From Candidatus Heimdallarchaeota archaeon (GTDB lineage: Archaea > Asgardarchaeota > Heimdallarchaeia > Heimdallarchaeales > Kariarchaeaceae), in NCBI GenBank assembly GCA_015522385.1, contig WAMJ01000270.1, positions 1 to 34,794 on the forward strand: a stretch of DNA of 34,794 nt, written 5' to 3'. The translations under genes were made by a program, and so were the position numbers. Every line of letters begins with the position of its first letter. Positions within the stretch are counted from its first letter, which is position 1. Under the pieces are notes generated by a model that was not told the origin of the DNA, did no database searches, and saw only the letters and a list, made by a program, of their open reading frames with translations. This document shows positions 1 to 8,287 of the stretch, piece by piece.

Positions 1-508
1 ACTACACTGGCAAGGATGCCGGTGACAGAGTATCCGTGTGCCTGACCAGTATTTCCGAGGGTAGAATCAGAGACGCCACTGAGTGAATCTACACCTTTAG
101 CACCCATTGTTTTTGCATATGAGTATCGAATCCCATTGTAGTAAAACGTATCTACTCCGTACACATACTTGATGATATCACCCCGTACGCCATCAGAGTA
201 TGTGGCTTCAATAGATTTCCACTGATCAACACTCAGTGGATCGTCAATCACAACCACTGTTCCTTTGTAGTCATCACCACTCGAGGGTGCTTTTCTGAGC
301 CAGTCATCACATCCAATGTACCTTAATGCGGGATCAGTACAGCCCCCAACAGATTGAACAGTGGCTAAAGTACCTGGAGTTCCAGTTGTCACTATCCTAG
401 ATTGTGTGTCGGCACTATTGCTAGTAGCAGATACACCACTCCCAGCAAATGCTGATAGAATTAACAGGAGGAGTATACCCCCCCCTTTAATTTAACTATG
501 TAATACAT
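1..508 (-). CDS. Secreted subtilase-like protein, N-terminal part; frame broken at a G8 run and cut by the window edge
   Basis: The minus strand is open from the left edge to about position 477. It encodes a hydrophobic signal segment (LLLLILSAFAGSGVSA) and about 140 residues of mature protein. Two stretches recall peptidase family S8: VVVIDDP, like the strand carrying the catalytic Asp, and AHGYSVTGILAS close to the edge, like the HGTHVAG block carrying the catalytic His. The Ser block would lie outside the window. In the given sequence no ATG/GTG/TTG precedes the signal peptide in frame. An ATG at 508, with GGTGAT five bases upstream, opens the frame MYYIVKLKGG, which joins the signal peptide only if the G8 run (478-485) has one extra G. 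Either the run is miscounted or the gene is off-phase or inactive. The secreted nature is well supported; subtilase membership is tentative because the spacing between the two motifs is unusual. Confidence 0.5.
478..485. repeat. C8/G8 homopolymer inside the signal-peptide codons
   Basis: Eight consecutive C on the plus strand lie between the well-spaced start at 508 (minus) and the hydrophobic core of the signal peptide. One extra base would restore a continuous frame. This is either a sequencing/assembly indel or a slippage site. Confidence 0.8.
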
Positions 509-906
509 GGTGAATCACCCAATTCAACAACATATATTAATTTTATGTTTCAAAGAGCAATATTAGGACAATATGATAAGATATTCCACACAAATCACAA
601 ATTATTCCAGATATTTGAAAATACTGAATGTGTAGAAATAGAGCACTAACCCCGTACTAGATGAGTTTTTATTAATAATATCGCATAAATACAAAGTAAT
701 GAAAAGATTTAATTTAGAGCACAGATCTTCCCATAAACAACCATGGATGGAAGATACACCCTTTGCCAAGGGCAGAATCCACTTGGTGCTATTTGAGGTG
801 TTACCCCTGAGAGATAGCGGATGGTGAGCTGTAAATTGGCACATTGAGTGCGAGCCATTGTAGACATACAATATCTCCAGAAGGTCATGAGACGACAGAT
901 TGATTA
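509..906. other. Intergenic region, no convincing gene
   Basis: About 400 AT-rich bases lie between two minus-strand secreted-protein genes. A minus-strand open frame (602-871) exists and has a GGAG eight bases before its ATG. Its product has no domain, signal peptide or plausible composition, so it is not called. No tRNA-like fold or clear terminator was recognised. Confidence 0.5.
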
Positions 907-1485
907 CTAGTGCGTTTTCGACCTCTTTAGTCTTCTCGCCAATGGGATTGAGAGCACTCCGAGAGCAATGACCATGCTAGAGACAGGAGCTTCATGAAGT
1001 ATTGTGGTGTAATCCTCGTCGTCGTGTTTGTACTGTAAGGTTATGTCGATTGGTGAGAACCCCGTGTAGAATATGATCACCCGGAATTTGAAGATATCGT
1101 CAGAAGGACTTAGGGGATTGTAGTACTCTTCCACCTCATAGAACTTTGCATCATAGAATCCGTTCAAATCGACCATACCCCCCACGCCAGGCTCGTACAA
1201 TGTATTTTTATATGAAGATAAGTCCGTACTGAAATTTTTTGACTCGTCGAATAGGTAGACGAAGGTCGCGTTTGGATAACCCGTGTCATTGTATCCCTTG
1301 GAGTATATACCGACGGTCTCACCATATTTCCACTTTATATTAGTGTCGTTGAGCGAGATCACCTCCGTCTGGTACCCGGGACCCTCGAACGGGTAGACCC
1401 CTGTGTAGAACGGGGTAAGTTTGGCAGAACCCCCGGGGACAGAGAGGAGAACAAGAACTATTAGAATTATTGTCTGTACTTTCAT
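907..1485 (-). CDS. Small secreted, membrane-anchored protein of unknown function
   Basis: A 192-residue protein with an N-terminal signal peptide (residues 1-21, MKVQTIILIVLVLLSVPGGSA). The extracellular domain of about 140 residues is predominantly beta-like and rich in Tyr, Asp and Asn, with several N-glycosylation sequons (NDT twice, NAT, NFS). A C-terminal hydrophobic helix (MVIALGVLSIPLARRL) is followed by Arg/Lys, typical of a tail-anchored archaeal surface protein. The ATG is preceded by GGTGAT four bases upstream, a good archaeal Shine-Dalgarno that fixes the start. I do not recognise the family. Lying beside two other secreted proteins, it probably contributes to the cell envelope. 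Confidence 0.75.
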   Translation of the reverse strand: MKVQTIILIVLVLLSVPGGSAKLTPFYTGVYPFEGPGYQTEVISLNDTNIKWKYGETVGIYSKGYNDTGYPNATFVYLFDESKNFSTDLSSYKNTLYEPGVGGMVDLNGFYDAKFYEVEEYYNPLSPSDDIFKFRVIIFYTGFSPIDITLQYKHDDEDYTTILHEAPVSSMVIALGVLSIPLARRLKRSKTH

Positions 1486-1813
1486 GTAATCACCCGGACA
1501 TGTGTGCCAACACCTATAATATCAATACACCCAAGTGAACACCAGTAAGTAATATTCATAAACATTTTCATTTCAAAGCTCTATTTTGAGCATCAACAAA
1601 TAATACCAAAGGATCTAGATGATGGCACCCATAAACGTGAACTGGTCATGTATTGGCTGAAATCAGCGATTTTAGCCGAATATTGAGATGGAGATGCAGC
1701 AAATTAGAGCACGCCTAAGAGTGGCTGTATGGAATTCCCACTCTCCTGTACCCCTATACGATACGGCACGGATCACCCTTGTAGGAAACAAGTAATGATC
1801 AAGCCCAGAGAAG

Positions 1814-1835
1814 ATGTTCTAACGCGTTAGAACAT
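1814..1835. promoter_or_regulatory. 22-bp perfect palindrome, probable operator
   Basis: The 11-base half-site ATGTTCTAACG is followed directly by its exact reverse complement, with no spacer. It ends three bases before a TATA-like box, the right place for a dimeric regulator to control the downstream operon. Confidence 0.65.
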
Positions 1836-1837
1836 TA

Positions 1838-1855
1838 GGTATATAGTATATTTTT
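1838..1855 (+). promoter_or_regulatory. TATA-like promoter box of the toroid/ATP-grasp operon
   Basis: An A/T run containing TATATAGTATATTTTT follows the palindrome immediately. Initiation about 25 bases downstream would give a leader of roughly 15 nt that contains the Shine-Dalgarno at 1873-1878. Confidence 0.6.
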
Positions 1856-1872
1856 GGGAAAGTAGGTACATA

Positions 1873-1878
1873 GGAGGT
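1873..1878 (+). promoter_or_regulatory. Shine-Dalgarno GGAGGT that points to a start at 1885
   Basis: A perfect GGAGGT lies six bases before an ATC codon at 1885. The frame from 1885 encodes a textbook signal peptide. The first standard start codon is the GTG at 1924, too far from this site and inside the hydrophobic core. Confidence 0.6.
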
Positions 1879-1884
1879 TAGAGA

Positions 1885-4257
1885 ATCTACCCTAAAAGAC
1901 TACTACTGACACTACTTATCGGCGTGATGATCGTCACGGGTGTGACGCACCAGACGGGCTCCGTCGATATCCAGCAGGTGGTATACGATCAGGTGTACCC
2001 CGAAATCCCTGCCGAGCTAACCGACAGGGCAAGAACAGCAAATTTCATCCGCTCGACCAGAGCAGTGCAGACCTTCAACATGAGCTCTATGGATCAGATC
2101 TTCTACAGGGTCGCCACGCTCCAGCTCATCGACCCGACGCTGGCTAATCTACCGGCGGCGGTCAAGAGCCAGTTCATCGCGGAGGTTCTGCTGAAGCAGA
2201 ACACCAACGGAGGGTTCGGTGCTTGGGAGAAGGATTCTTCCTCGCTCACCAGTACCTACCAAGCGGTTCAGGTCCTTGAGTGGCTGGGTCAGAGCTACAA
2301 CAAGACCCTCGTTCAGAGCTACCTCGACAGGTTGCGGAACCTCGTCAGCGACGGGTTCAACTCGCACCTGCTCGACGGTGACAGTGACATCTACTCGACC
2401 TCGTTGGCAATCACCACGTACTCGCTCATGGGACTGACTCCCGTTAATGTGTCCAACCTCGTGAGCAAGATCCAGAATGCACAGAATCTTGACTCGACAT
2501 TTGTCCCTGCCAACGAGCTCGGTGGTTTCGGTATGCAGACCAACAGCTTGAAGGGGATCTACTGGACCTCTGAGATCCCCGTTTCGAGCATTGCAATCTC
2601 TACCTTGAATCTGCTTTCCTCGAGCGTAGTCGATTCGGCCAGCGCCATTAGCTTCCTGCAGAGTATGCAGCTCAGCACCGGAGGTTTTGTCAAGTCGCCG
2701 TCCTTGGTCACGAGCGGGTTGTCGTACACAGCTGTTGCACTCCGTGCCCTTAACCTCTTGGGATCTGCACCAGTTGATGCCGTGAAGGCTGAGACCTACG
2801 TGCGATCCTTGGAGCAGACCAATGGTGGCTTCCTGCTCAAGGACACCAGTACGTCTGCGAGTCTCAAGGGAACATATTTCGGGGTTCTCGCCCTGAAAGA
2901 GCTGGGTGTCACACCGACGAATGTCACTGCTACAGAGGATTTCGTGCTCAACATGCCATTCCTCCAAGACGGATTCGGTGCCACACCCGGTGCCAGCCCC
3001 TCACTCAGGGAGACCTTCGATGCAGTCGCTGCATTCTCGTACATGAGGAGGACCTTCGCCAAGGTCAGTTCGATCACGGCATATGTTGACACCTACGCCC
3101 AGACGGATGGAGGCTACGGTCTTACGGGATCATTCATGGACAGTACGTCACGCGCAGTCGCTATCTATGATATCCTGAACCTCACCCTTCCTACCGCAGC
3201 GTCGACGATTAGCTTCGTCCAAGGTCTGCAGCAGACCAATGGTGGGTTCAGTAAGAAGGTGAGCAACACGACCACCTTCACGGTCTCGACCTACCGTGCG
3301 GTGCTGACGCTCAGCAGGCTGGGGGCGGAGCCCACAGACAAGGCAGGGGCGATCAGTTACCTGCAGAGTCTGCAGAACCTCGACGGAGGTTTCGGTGGAT
3401 TTGCTGGGGACACTAGTGACGTGTCGAGCACCTACCGAGCGGTGAGGGCACTCAGTATTCTGGGGGCAGAGCCCACGGACAAGGCTGGGGCAATCAACTT
3501 CCTGAGGTCCTCGCAGGTGGCAGATGGTGGCTTCAAGCGCAGTGTGGCAGATGTCACCCGTCCGAACAACATCTCGCACGTGATCTACACCTACGCGGGA
3601 GTGAGGGCTCTGAAGATTCTGGGTTCTGCACCCACCAATGTGACGGGTGTCTACGATTTCATCGTCTCCCTCAGAAACAGGGATGGAGGATACGGAAAGC
3701 ACCCCAGCTTCACCTCCGACATCGCCTACACCTTCACCTCCCTGTGGGTACTGGCCAACTACCACGAGATCAGTGGCTTCTCGCTCGGCATCCCGCAGGA
3801 CTGGGGAGTGCAGCGAAGTCACTATGACAACATCTCGGTGTCGCTCAACGGTGGGTACGCGCCCTACATCTACAATATATCCGACTCCACCGGTGCTCTC
3901 GATCTCTCGGGAGTGACCTCGCAGTCAGGGGAGTTTGTCATAGACACGAGCTCCTTGCCCGTGGGTGTCTACACGGTCAACGTGCTCTTGACCGACATCA
4001 CAGGTGCGCAAATAAATACGACTCGTCAGTTGCTGATCAGTGATGTCACGGTGAGCAGCACAACAACGGTAAGTTCTAGCAGCACGACCACCACCACGTC
4101 AACAAGCACAACGACGAGTAGTACGACAAGTGATCCGGTCACTACGACGACTACAACTACCCCTGCGGACACGACATCTAAGGCCTCACCTGGTCTTCTA
4201 CTTATCACCGCGTTCGTAGCGATCGCGCCGCTCGCCATATTAAGAAGGCGCAAATAG
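1885..4257 (+). CDS. Secreted alpha/alpha-toroid repeat protein with Ig-like domain, Ser/Thr stalk and C-terminal anchor
   Basis: Signal peptide (YPKRLLLTLLIGVMIVTG) precedes about 600 residues of prenyltransferase/terpene-cyclase-like repeats. I count about 11, each with a GGF/GGY turn (NTNGGFGAW, LDGGFGGF, RDGGYGKH) followed by a helix of the form STYRAVRALSILG. That is enough for two six-hairpin toroids. There is no Cys, so no complement-type thioester (CGEQ), and no terpene-cyclase DXDD motif, so the toroids probably bind rather than catalyse. An Ig-like domain (about 650-720), a Thr/Ser-rich stalk (about 724-768), a transmembrane helix and RRRK follow, the layout of archaeal surface proteins with processed or anchored C termini. 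The start is taken as ATC at 1885 because of the SD and signal peptide; ATC may be a misread ATG, and GTG 1924 is the fallback. First gene of a three-gene operon and paralogous to the toroid of the next gene. Confidence 0.8.
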   Translation: MYPKRLLLTLLIGVMIVTGVTHQTGSVDIQQVVYDQVYPEIPAELTDRARTANFIRSTRAVQTFNMSSMDQIFYRVATLQLIDPTLANLPAAVKSQFIAEVLLKQNTNGGFGAWEKDSSSLTSTYQAVQVLEWLGQSYNKTLVQSYLDRLRNLVSDGFNSHLLDGDSDIYSTSLAITTYSLMGLTPVNVSNLVSKIQNAQNLDSTFVPANELGGFGMQTNSLKGIYWTSEIPVSSIAISTLNLLSSSVVDSASAISFLQSMQLSTGGFVKSPSLVTSGLSYTAVALRALNLLGSAPVDAVKAETYVRSLEQTNGGFLLKDTSTSASLKGTYFGVLALKELGVTPTNVTATEDFVLNMPFLQDGFGATPGASPSLRETFDAVAAFSYMRRTFAKVSSITAYVDTYAQTDGGYGLTGSFMDSTSRAVAIYDILNLTLPTAASTISFVQGLQQTNGGFSKKVSNTTTFTVSTYRAVLTLSRLGAEPTDKAGAISYLQSLQNLDGGFGGFAGDTSDVSSTYRAVRALSILGAEPTDKAGAINFLRSSQVADGGFKRSVADVTRPNNISHVIYTYAGVRALKILGSAPTNVTGVYDFIVSLRNRDGGYGKHPSFTSDIAYTFTSLWVLANYHEISGFSLGIPQDWGVQRSHYDNISVSLNGGYAPYIYNISDSTGALDLSGVTSQSGEFVIDTSSLPVGVYTVNVLLTDITGAQINTTRQLLISDVTVSSTTTVSSSSTTTTTSTSTTTSSTTSDPVTTTTTTTPADTTSKASPGLLLITAFVAIAPLAILRRRK

Positions 4258-4267
4258 GTGGATCACA

Positions 4268-7200
4268 ATGAGAAGATCAGCTGTACTTCTACTGTTCATC
4301 CTGATCCTCTCAGCCACCGCAGTTGACAAGGGCGATCACACCGCCCTCGATACATTCATACAGAACAGCCTCGACACCGATGCTCGACGGTTCGAGTCAA
4401 TGGATCAGGTCTATTACACAGCTATGAGCCTGAGCTACCTACAGGAATTGATGGATATTCCATCGTCCTATGAGCAGAGGATCTTTGATCTCAGGCAGAC
4501 CATACTCACCTTCATATCCAATTCAAGGAACACTAACGGAGGTTACGGGAACTGGAAGGAAGCAATCAGCTCCATGGAGTCGACATTCCAAGCAGTCCTA
4601 ATACTTGATGCCTTGGGCGAACCACAGGTGAACAGTAGCGAGATCCTGACGTTTGTTGACCTACTGAGGACTGAAAACGGAGGATACTTCCCCCTGCTCA
4701 ACTGGGACGCCCCCGATGTGACCAGTAGTTACAGGGCACTAAAGATTAAGAGAATCCTCCAGCCTTCACTGAATCTCTCGCAGAGTGACCCCCTGCTTCC
4801 ATCATTCTTTGAGACGACGTACGAACCCCCTGTGTTCATCCTCGGGGGATCGGGTTATGGAGAGCTCAACAGCTCATCTGCAGAGTTACTGTCATCAGGT
4901 CTCGTCCTCAAATCATACACACTTCTAGGGGGAACAGACCCCCATATAGCCAATGTTGCAGAATTCGTAAAGAGCCTACAATCCCCCAACGGAGGAGTGG
5001 CAGGAGTGGTTGGAGGTCTGCCAACGACTGGTTACACCGCGGCCGCTATCGACTACTACCTGCAGCTCTACTCGGATCCGCAGTACAACGTCAGTGAGTA
5101 CTTCCCCACAAGCTTCCTCGCAGATGCAGTAGACTACTTACTCTCAAATCGCCTTGGAGCCTCGGGTTTCGGGACAAAGGGTTCCAGTACATCTGCCTCG
5201 TTGTCCTCGACCTTCTTCGCTATGAGGACGCTCTACGGGCTAGAGTCAAGGGGGTTACTGAACTATACTCTCGACTACTCGGGAGTTCTGAGCTTTGTTG
5301 TATCCTCCGAGGAGAGTACCTACGGTTACGGGAGCTATCCAGGAGATACCCCTAGCCTCACCGACACTGCACGGGCGCTGCTACTCAAACGGATCATCGG
5401 GCACAACACAAGCAGTGGTCTCACCGCAGACTACGTAATTTCCTCGTTCGATACAGACAACGGGGGATTCGGGTTCCGTCCGGGAGCAACGGCGAGGGTG
5501 AAGTACACATACTACGGTCTTATAGCCACAAGGCTCTTAGGTATAGAGTTTGCAAACTTCGGTGAGATCACGCAGTTCATCCTGTCTGCCCAAACTGATC
5601 TCGGGGGATTCAGCCAGATCGCGGGTGGCAGGGTGCCCTATGTTTCCCACAGCTACTGGGCAGTGAGCACACTCAGCCTGTTAGGGGAATTAGATGAGCT
5701 GAACCGGACGAGTCTTCTCCAATGGGTCGAAGGAGTGAGACACACCACTGGGATGTACTCCAACTCACTCGACTCTAAAGCGTCCATCCTCTCTACCTAC
5801 AGGAGTATCGAGATCCAACGTCTGCTTGCCCATGACGTGGAGATCGATGGTAATTTCACCACAGAGTTCCTGAAGTACCAGACCGAATCTGGTGGATTCG
5901 TCAACACTTTAGACAAGACCGTCCCCACGATGGAGGCTACGTACTTCGCCAGTCTACTGGCCATGGAGTTGGGCATTGAGCTCAATTGGAGCAAGATCAC
6001 TGGTTTCGTTCAGTCACTAGAGAATCCTGACGGTGGCTACGCCCTTCGACCAGCGTTTTCCTCCCGCATATCCTCTTCGCTCTACGCCCTTCAACTTCTG
6101 AATGTCCTACAGGGGGATGCAAAGGTTGAGGTAGAGGGAAGAACTGAGGACTTCTTTGCCCCATTGGTCACGGTCGACTTCATCCCGAGGCTACAAAATT
6201 ACGACGAGTTCTCAGGATCGTACAAGGTGCTAGCCGACGTCCGTGATCCCGAGGGAGGAGTTGCAGACTCTTATGTAGAGATCAACTGGGAGAAGGGGGG
6301 CAAGGTCGAGTATCTACGGTTCCCTGGGAACCAGCAGGAAAATGGTTCATGGATCTATACCTTCGGCCCGTTCACGGAAGAGGGGATTGTCGAGTTCAGG
6401 GTCGTTGCGATAGATGCCAACGGGAACAAGGGTACTTCAGACTGGTTCTATCTCACATCCAAGGCTAGATTACAGGGGGAGAATTGGGAAGAGGAGGAAC
6501 CCATAGACTTCCTTGGGATTGCGTTCGTGCTTTCCTACATCCTCGCCTTCATCGAGGGACTGTACCTACTCTACAAACAGCAAAAAATGAAGAAACAGGA
6601 GGTGAAAGACATCTTTGACAACGAGAATACATCTAATTTTCACACGCTGTACCTGCTCATCTTTATGGGTGTGTTCAGCCTGCTTGCAAGGGTCTACCTG
6701 GCCACAGGTACGCAGATCTTTGCCAACTCACTACTGATCTTCCGTTTCATGGTTGCAACTGTCGTCATTCTTGCGGCGAAGTACCTGATCGGTCTCAGAT
6801 CATACGGACTGTTCGCACCCAGCGTGCTGGTTGTCTCGATGATCGCCGTCGGTCCACTCTGGGGTACGGTGATCTTTGCCAACGTCTTTGCTGTGGGCTA
6901 CTTGGCAAGGATGCTTCTCGACCCTTACAACTTACCTGTTGGGTTCAGAATTGGAATCCTCATGCTCTTCAACGTCGCGACTTTGGGACTTCTGGAACTG
7001 ATGGGAGAAATCTACCTGATACCCGTGCTCAGCGGTTCTATCTTCGTGCCCATCATTATCACCCCGTGGATCGCGGATCGGTACGTCGCTCAGGTCAAGG
7101 AGTACGACCACCTCCACGCATTCACCCGCCTTGTGGTCACGGTCGTGATCACGTTGGTTGCCTACTTACTCATGGGGAATGACACGATCGTCAGTTTCAT

Positions 7201-8287
7201 CGCCCTTCACCCTGAGTCATGGGTGATCCTCTTGTACATCTTGCTCAAGATGAGCCAAGTACAGAAGTACTCTCTCTTCGATAAGCAGAGGTTCAGAAGA
7301 CTTTTCGAGAGATCCGATGACCCACTGTCCATCTCTATACGAAACCGCAACTACATTGCTCGTTACAATGCACAGATCCTGAATCCGGTAATCAATAAGT
7401 ACGATATGAAGATGCAATTTGAGAAGTGGAACGTCCCCAGCCCAGGAATACTAGCAGTTCTCACTGATCTTAATCAGGTGGATGACCTCTTCGATCGGAT
7501 ACCAAATGATCCACTGTTCCAGAGGGGATTCGTGATCAAGCCGACACAGAGTCTGGGTGGTATCGGAATAATCGTGGTAAAGAGTATTGAGGATGGGAAT
7601 TTCCGGGTAGGGTCAGACCTTTATTCACCTACTGCACTTAAGCGAGAATGCCGAAAGATTATTCTGGGAGAATACCTATCGTCACAGACTACCTCGGATC
7701 AAGACATTGTCTTGATTGAAGAGCTCATAGAGCCCAACGAGAAACTGGCAAAGATCTCTACAGGTCTCCCCGATATCAGGGTCATCGTCTTCAGGGGTAT
7801 ACCTGTCATGGCGATGGCTCGGCTTCCAACATCGCTCAGTGACGGGAAAGCTAACCTTAAGCAAGGGGCAATTGGTGCAGGGATCCGCATAAGTGATGGG
7901 AAGATCTTCTACGCTGAGTGGAAGCAGCACGAGGTCACCGTGCATCCCGATACCCTGCAGCCAATCATCGGGTTCGAAATAGACAAATGGAATGAAATAC
8001 TGGCCATCGCCTGTTTGACACAGAAAAGCAGTGCTCTTGGATACGCGGGAGTCGACATCGTAGTGGACAAGACGGGAGACATCTTTGTTCTGGAAATTAA
8101 CAAGCGCCCTGGGCTGGAGATACAGAACATCAATCAGGCATCGTTGATGAGGCGGCTGGAAATTGTGGAGGAACTTGATCTCGATGCAACTGACCACTCA
8201 CCTCTGAGAGCAGCTAAACTGGGGAGATTACTTGATAAGGATAACTGGAGTGTCAATCCTGACACCCTAGAGGAGGAATTAGAATGA
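4268..8287 (+). CDS. Toroid / Ig-like / 7TM / ATP-grasp ligase fusion protein
   Basis: A 1339-residue protein. A signal peptide is followed by about 11 toroid repeats (to about 620) that parallel the preceding gene (both begin SMDQ-hydrophobic, then NTNGG). Next come an Ig-like domain (about 635-730), a membrane helix (about 745-768) and a polytopic block (about 790-995). The last 330 residues are an ATP-grasp domain with Lys1091 in FVIKPTQSLGGIG, the strand LIEELI, the DIRVIVF and NLKQGAIGAG segments, and the metal-binding EINKRPG (Asn1278). The last two parts match the bacterial 7TM_transglut and alpha-L-glutamate-ligase-like (ATPgrasp_ST) families, normally two separate proteins. About nine helices, an odd number, would place toroid and Ig outside and the ligase inside. 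The gene starts 10 bases after the upstream stop and overlaps the next gene by four bases. The substrate is unknown; an amino-acid or peptide ligation is inferred. Confidence 0.85.
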   Translation: MRRSAVLLLFILILSATAVDKGDHTALDTFIQNSLDTDARRFESMDQVYYTAMSLSYLQELMDIPSSYEQRIFDLRQTILTFISNSRNTNGGYGNWKEAISSMESTFQAVLILDALGEPQVNSSEILTFVDLLRTENGGYFPLLNWDAPDVTSSYRALKIKRILQPSLNLSQSDPLLPSFFETTYEPPVFILGGSGYGELNSSSAELLSSGLVLKSYTLLGGTDPHIANVAEFVKSLQSPNGGVAGVVGGLPTTGYTAAAIDYYLQLYSDPQYNVSEYFPTSFLADAVDYLLSNRLGASGFGTKGSSTSASLSSTFFAMRTLYGLESRGLLNYTLDYSGVLSFVVSSEESTYGYGSYPGDTPSLTDTARALLLKRIIGHNTSSGLTADYVISSFDTDNGGFGFRPGATARVKYTYYGLIATRLLGIEFANFGEITQFILSAQTDLGGFSQIAGGRVPYVSHSYWAVSTLSLLGELDELNRTSLLQWVEGVRHTTGMYSNSLDSKASILSTYRSIEIQRLLAHDVEIDGNFTTEFLKYQTESGGFVNTLDKTVPTMEATYFASLLAMELGIELNWSKITGFVQSLENPDGGYALRPAFSSRISSSLYALQLLNVLQGDAKVEVEGRTEDFFAPLVTVDFIPRLQNYDEFSGSYKVLADVRDPEGGVADSYVEINWEKGGKVEYLRFPGNQQENGSWIYTFGPFTEEGIVEFRVVAIDANGNKGTSDWFYLTSKARLQGENWEEEEPIDFLGIAFVLSYILAFIEGLYLLYKQQKMKKQEVKDIFDNENTSNFHTLYLLIFMGVFSLLARVYLATGTQIFANSLLIFRFMVATVVILAAKYLIGLRSYGLFAPSVLVVSMIAVGPLWGTVIFANVFAVGYLARMLLDPYNLPVGFRIGILMLFNVATLGLLELMGEIYLIPVLSGSIFVPIIITPWIADRYVAQVKEYDHLHAFTRLVVTVVITLVAYLLMGNDTIVSFIALHPESWVILLYILLKMSQVQKYSLFDKQRFRRLFERSDDPLSISIRNRNYIARYNAQILNPVINKYDMKMQFEKWNVPSPGILAVLTDLNQVDDLFDRIPNDPLFQRGFVIKPTQSLGGIGIIVVKSIEDGNFRVGSDLYSPTALKRECRKIILGEYLSSQTTSDQDIVLIEELIEPNEKLAKISTGLPDIRVIVFRGIPVMAMARLPTSLSDGKANLKQGAIGAGIRISDGKIFYAEWKQHEVTVHPDTLQPIIGFEIDKWNEILAIACLTQKSSALGYAGVDIVVDKTGDIFVLEINKRPGLEIQNINQASLMRRLEIVEELDLDATDHSPLRAAKLGRLLDKDNWSVNPDTLEEELE

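Larger units (their letters stand above)
1486..1884. other. Intergenic region carrying the promoter and operator of the toroid/ATP-grasp operon
   Basis: About 400 bases separate the divergent genes at 1485 (minus) and 1885 (plus). The right-hand end holds a 22-bp palindrome, a TATA-like box and a Shine-Dalgarno. The rest shows no gene, tRNA-like fold or repeat that I can identify. Confidence 0.6.

Noticed and set aside
602..871. 89-codon minus-strand open frame with GGAG before its ATG
   Set aside because: No domain, no signal peptide, atypical composition in an AT-rich intergenic region; not supported as a gene.
1885..4257. Terpene cyclase or prenyltransferase enzyme activity for the toroid protein
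   Set aside because: Signal peptide, absence of the DXDD motif and of metal-ligand Cys, and a surface anchor argue for a structural or binding role.
1885..6120. Complement/alpha2-macroglobulin-type thioester domain in the toroids
   Set aside because: No Cys occurs in the toroid regions, so the CGEQ thioester cannot form.
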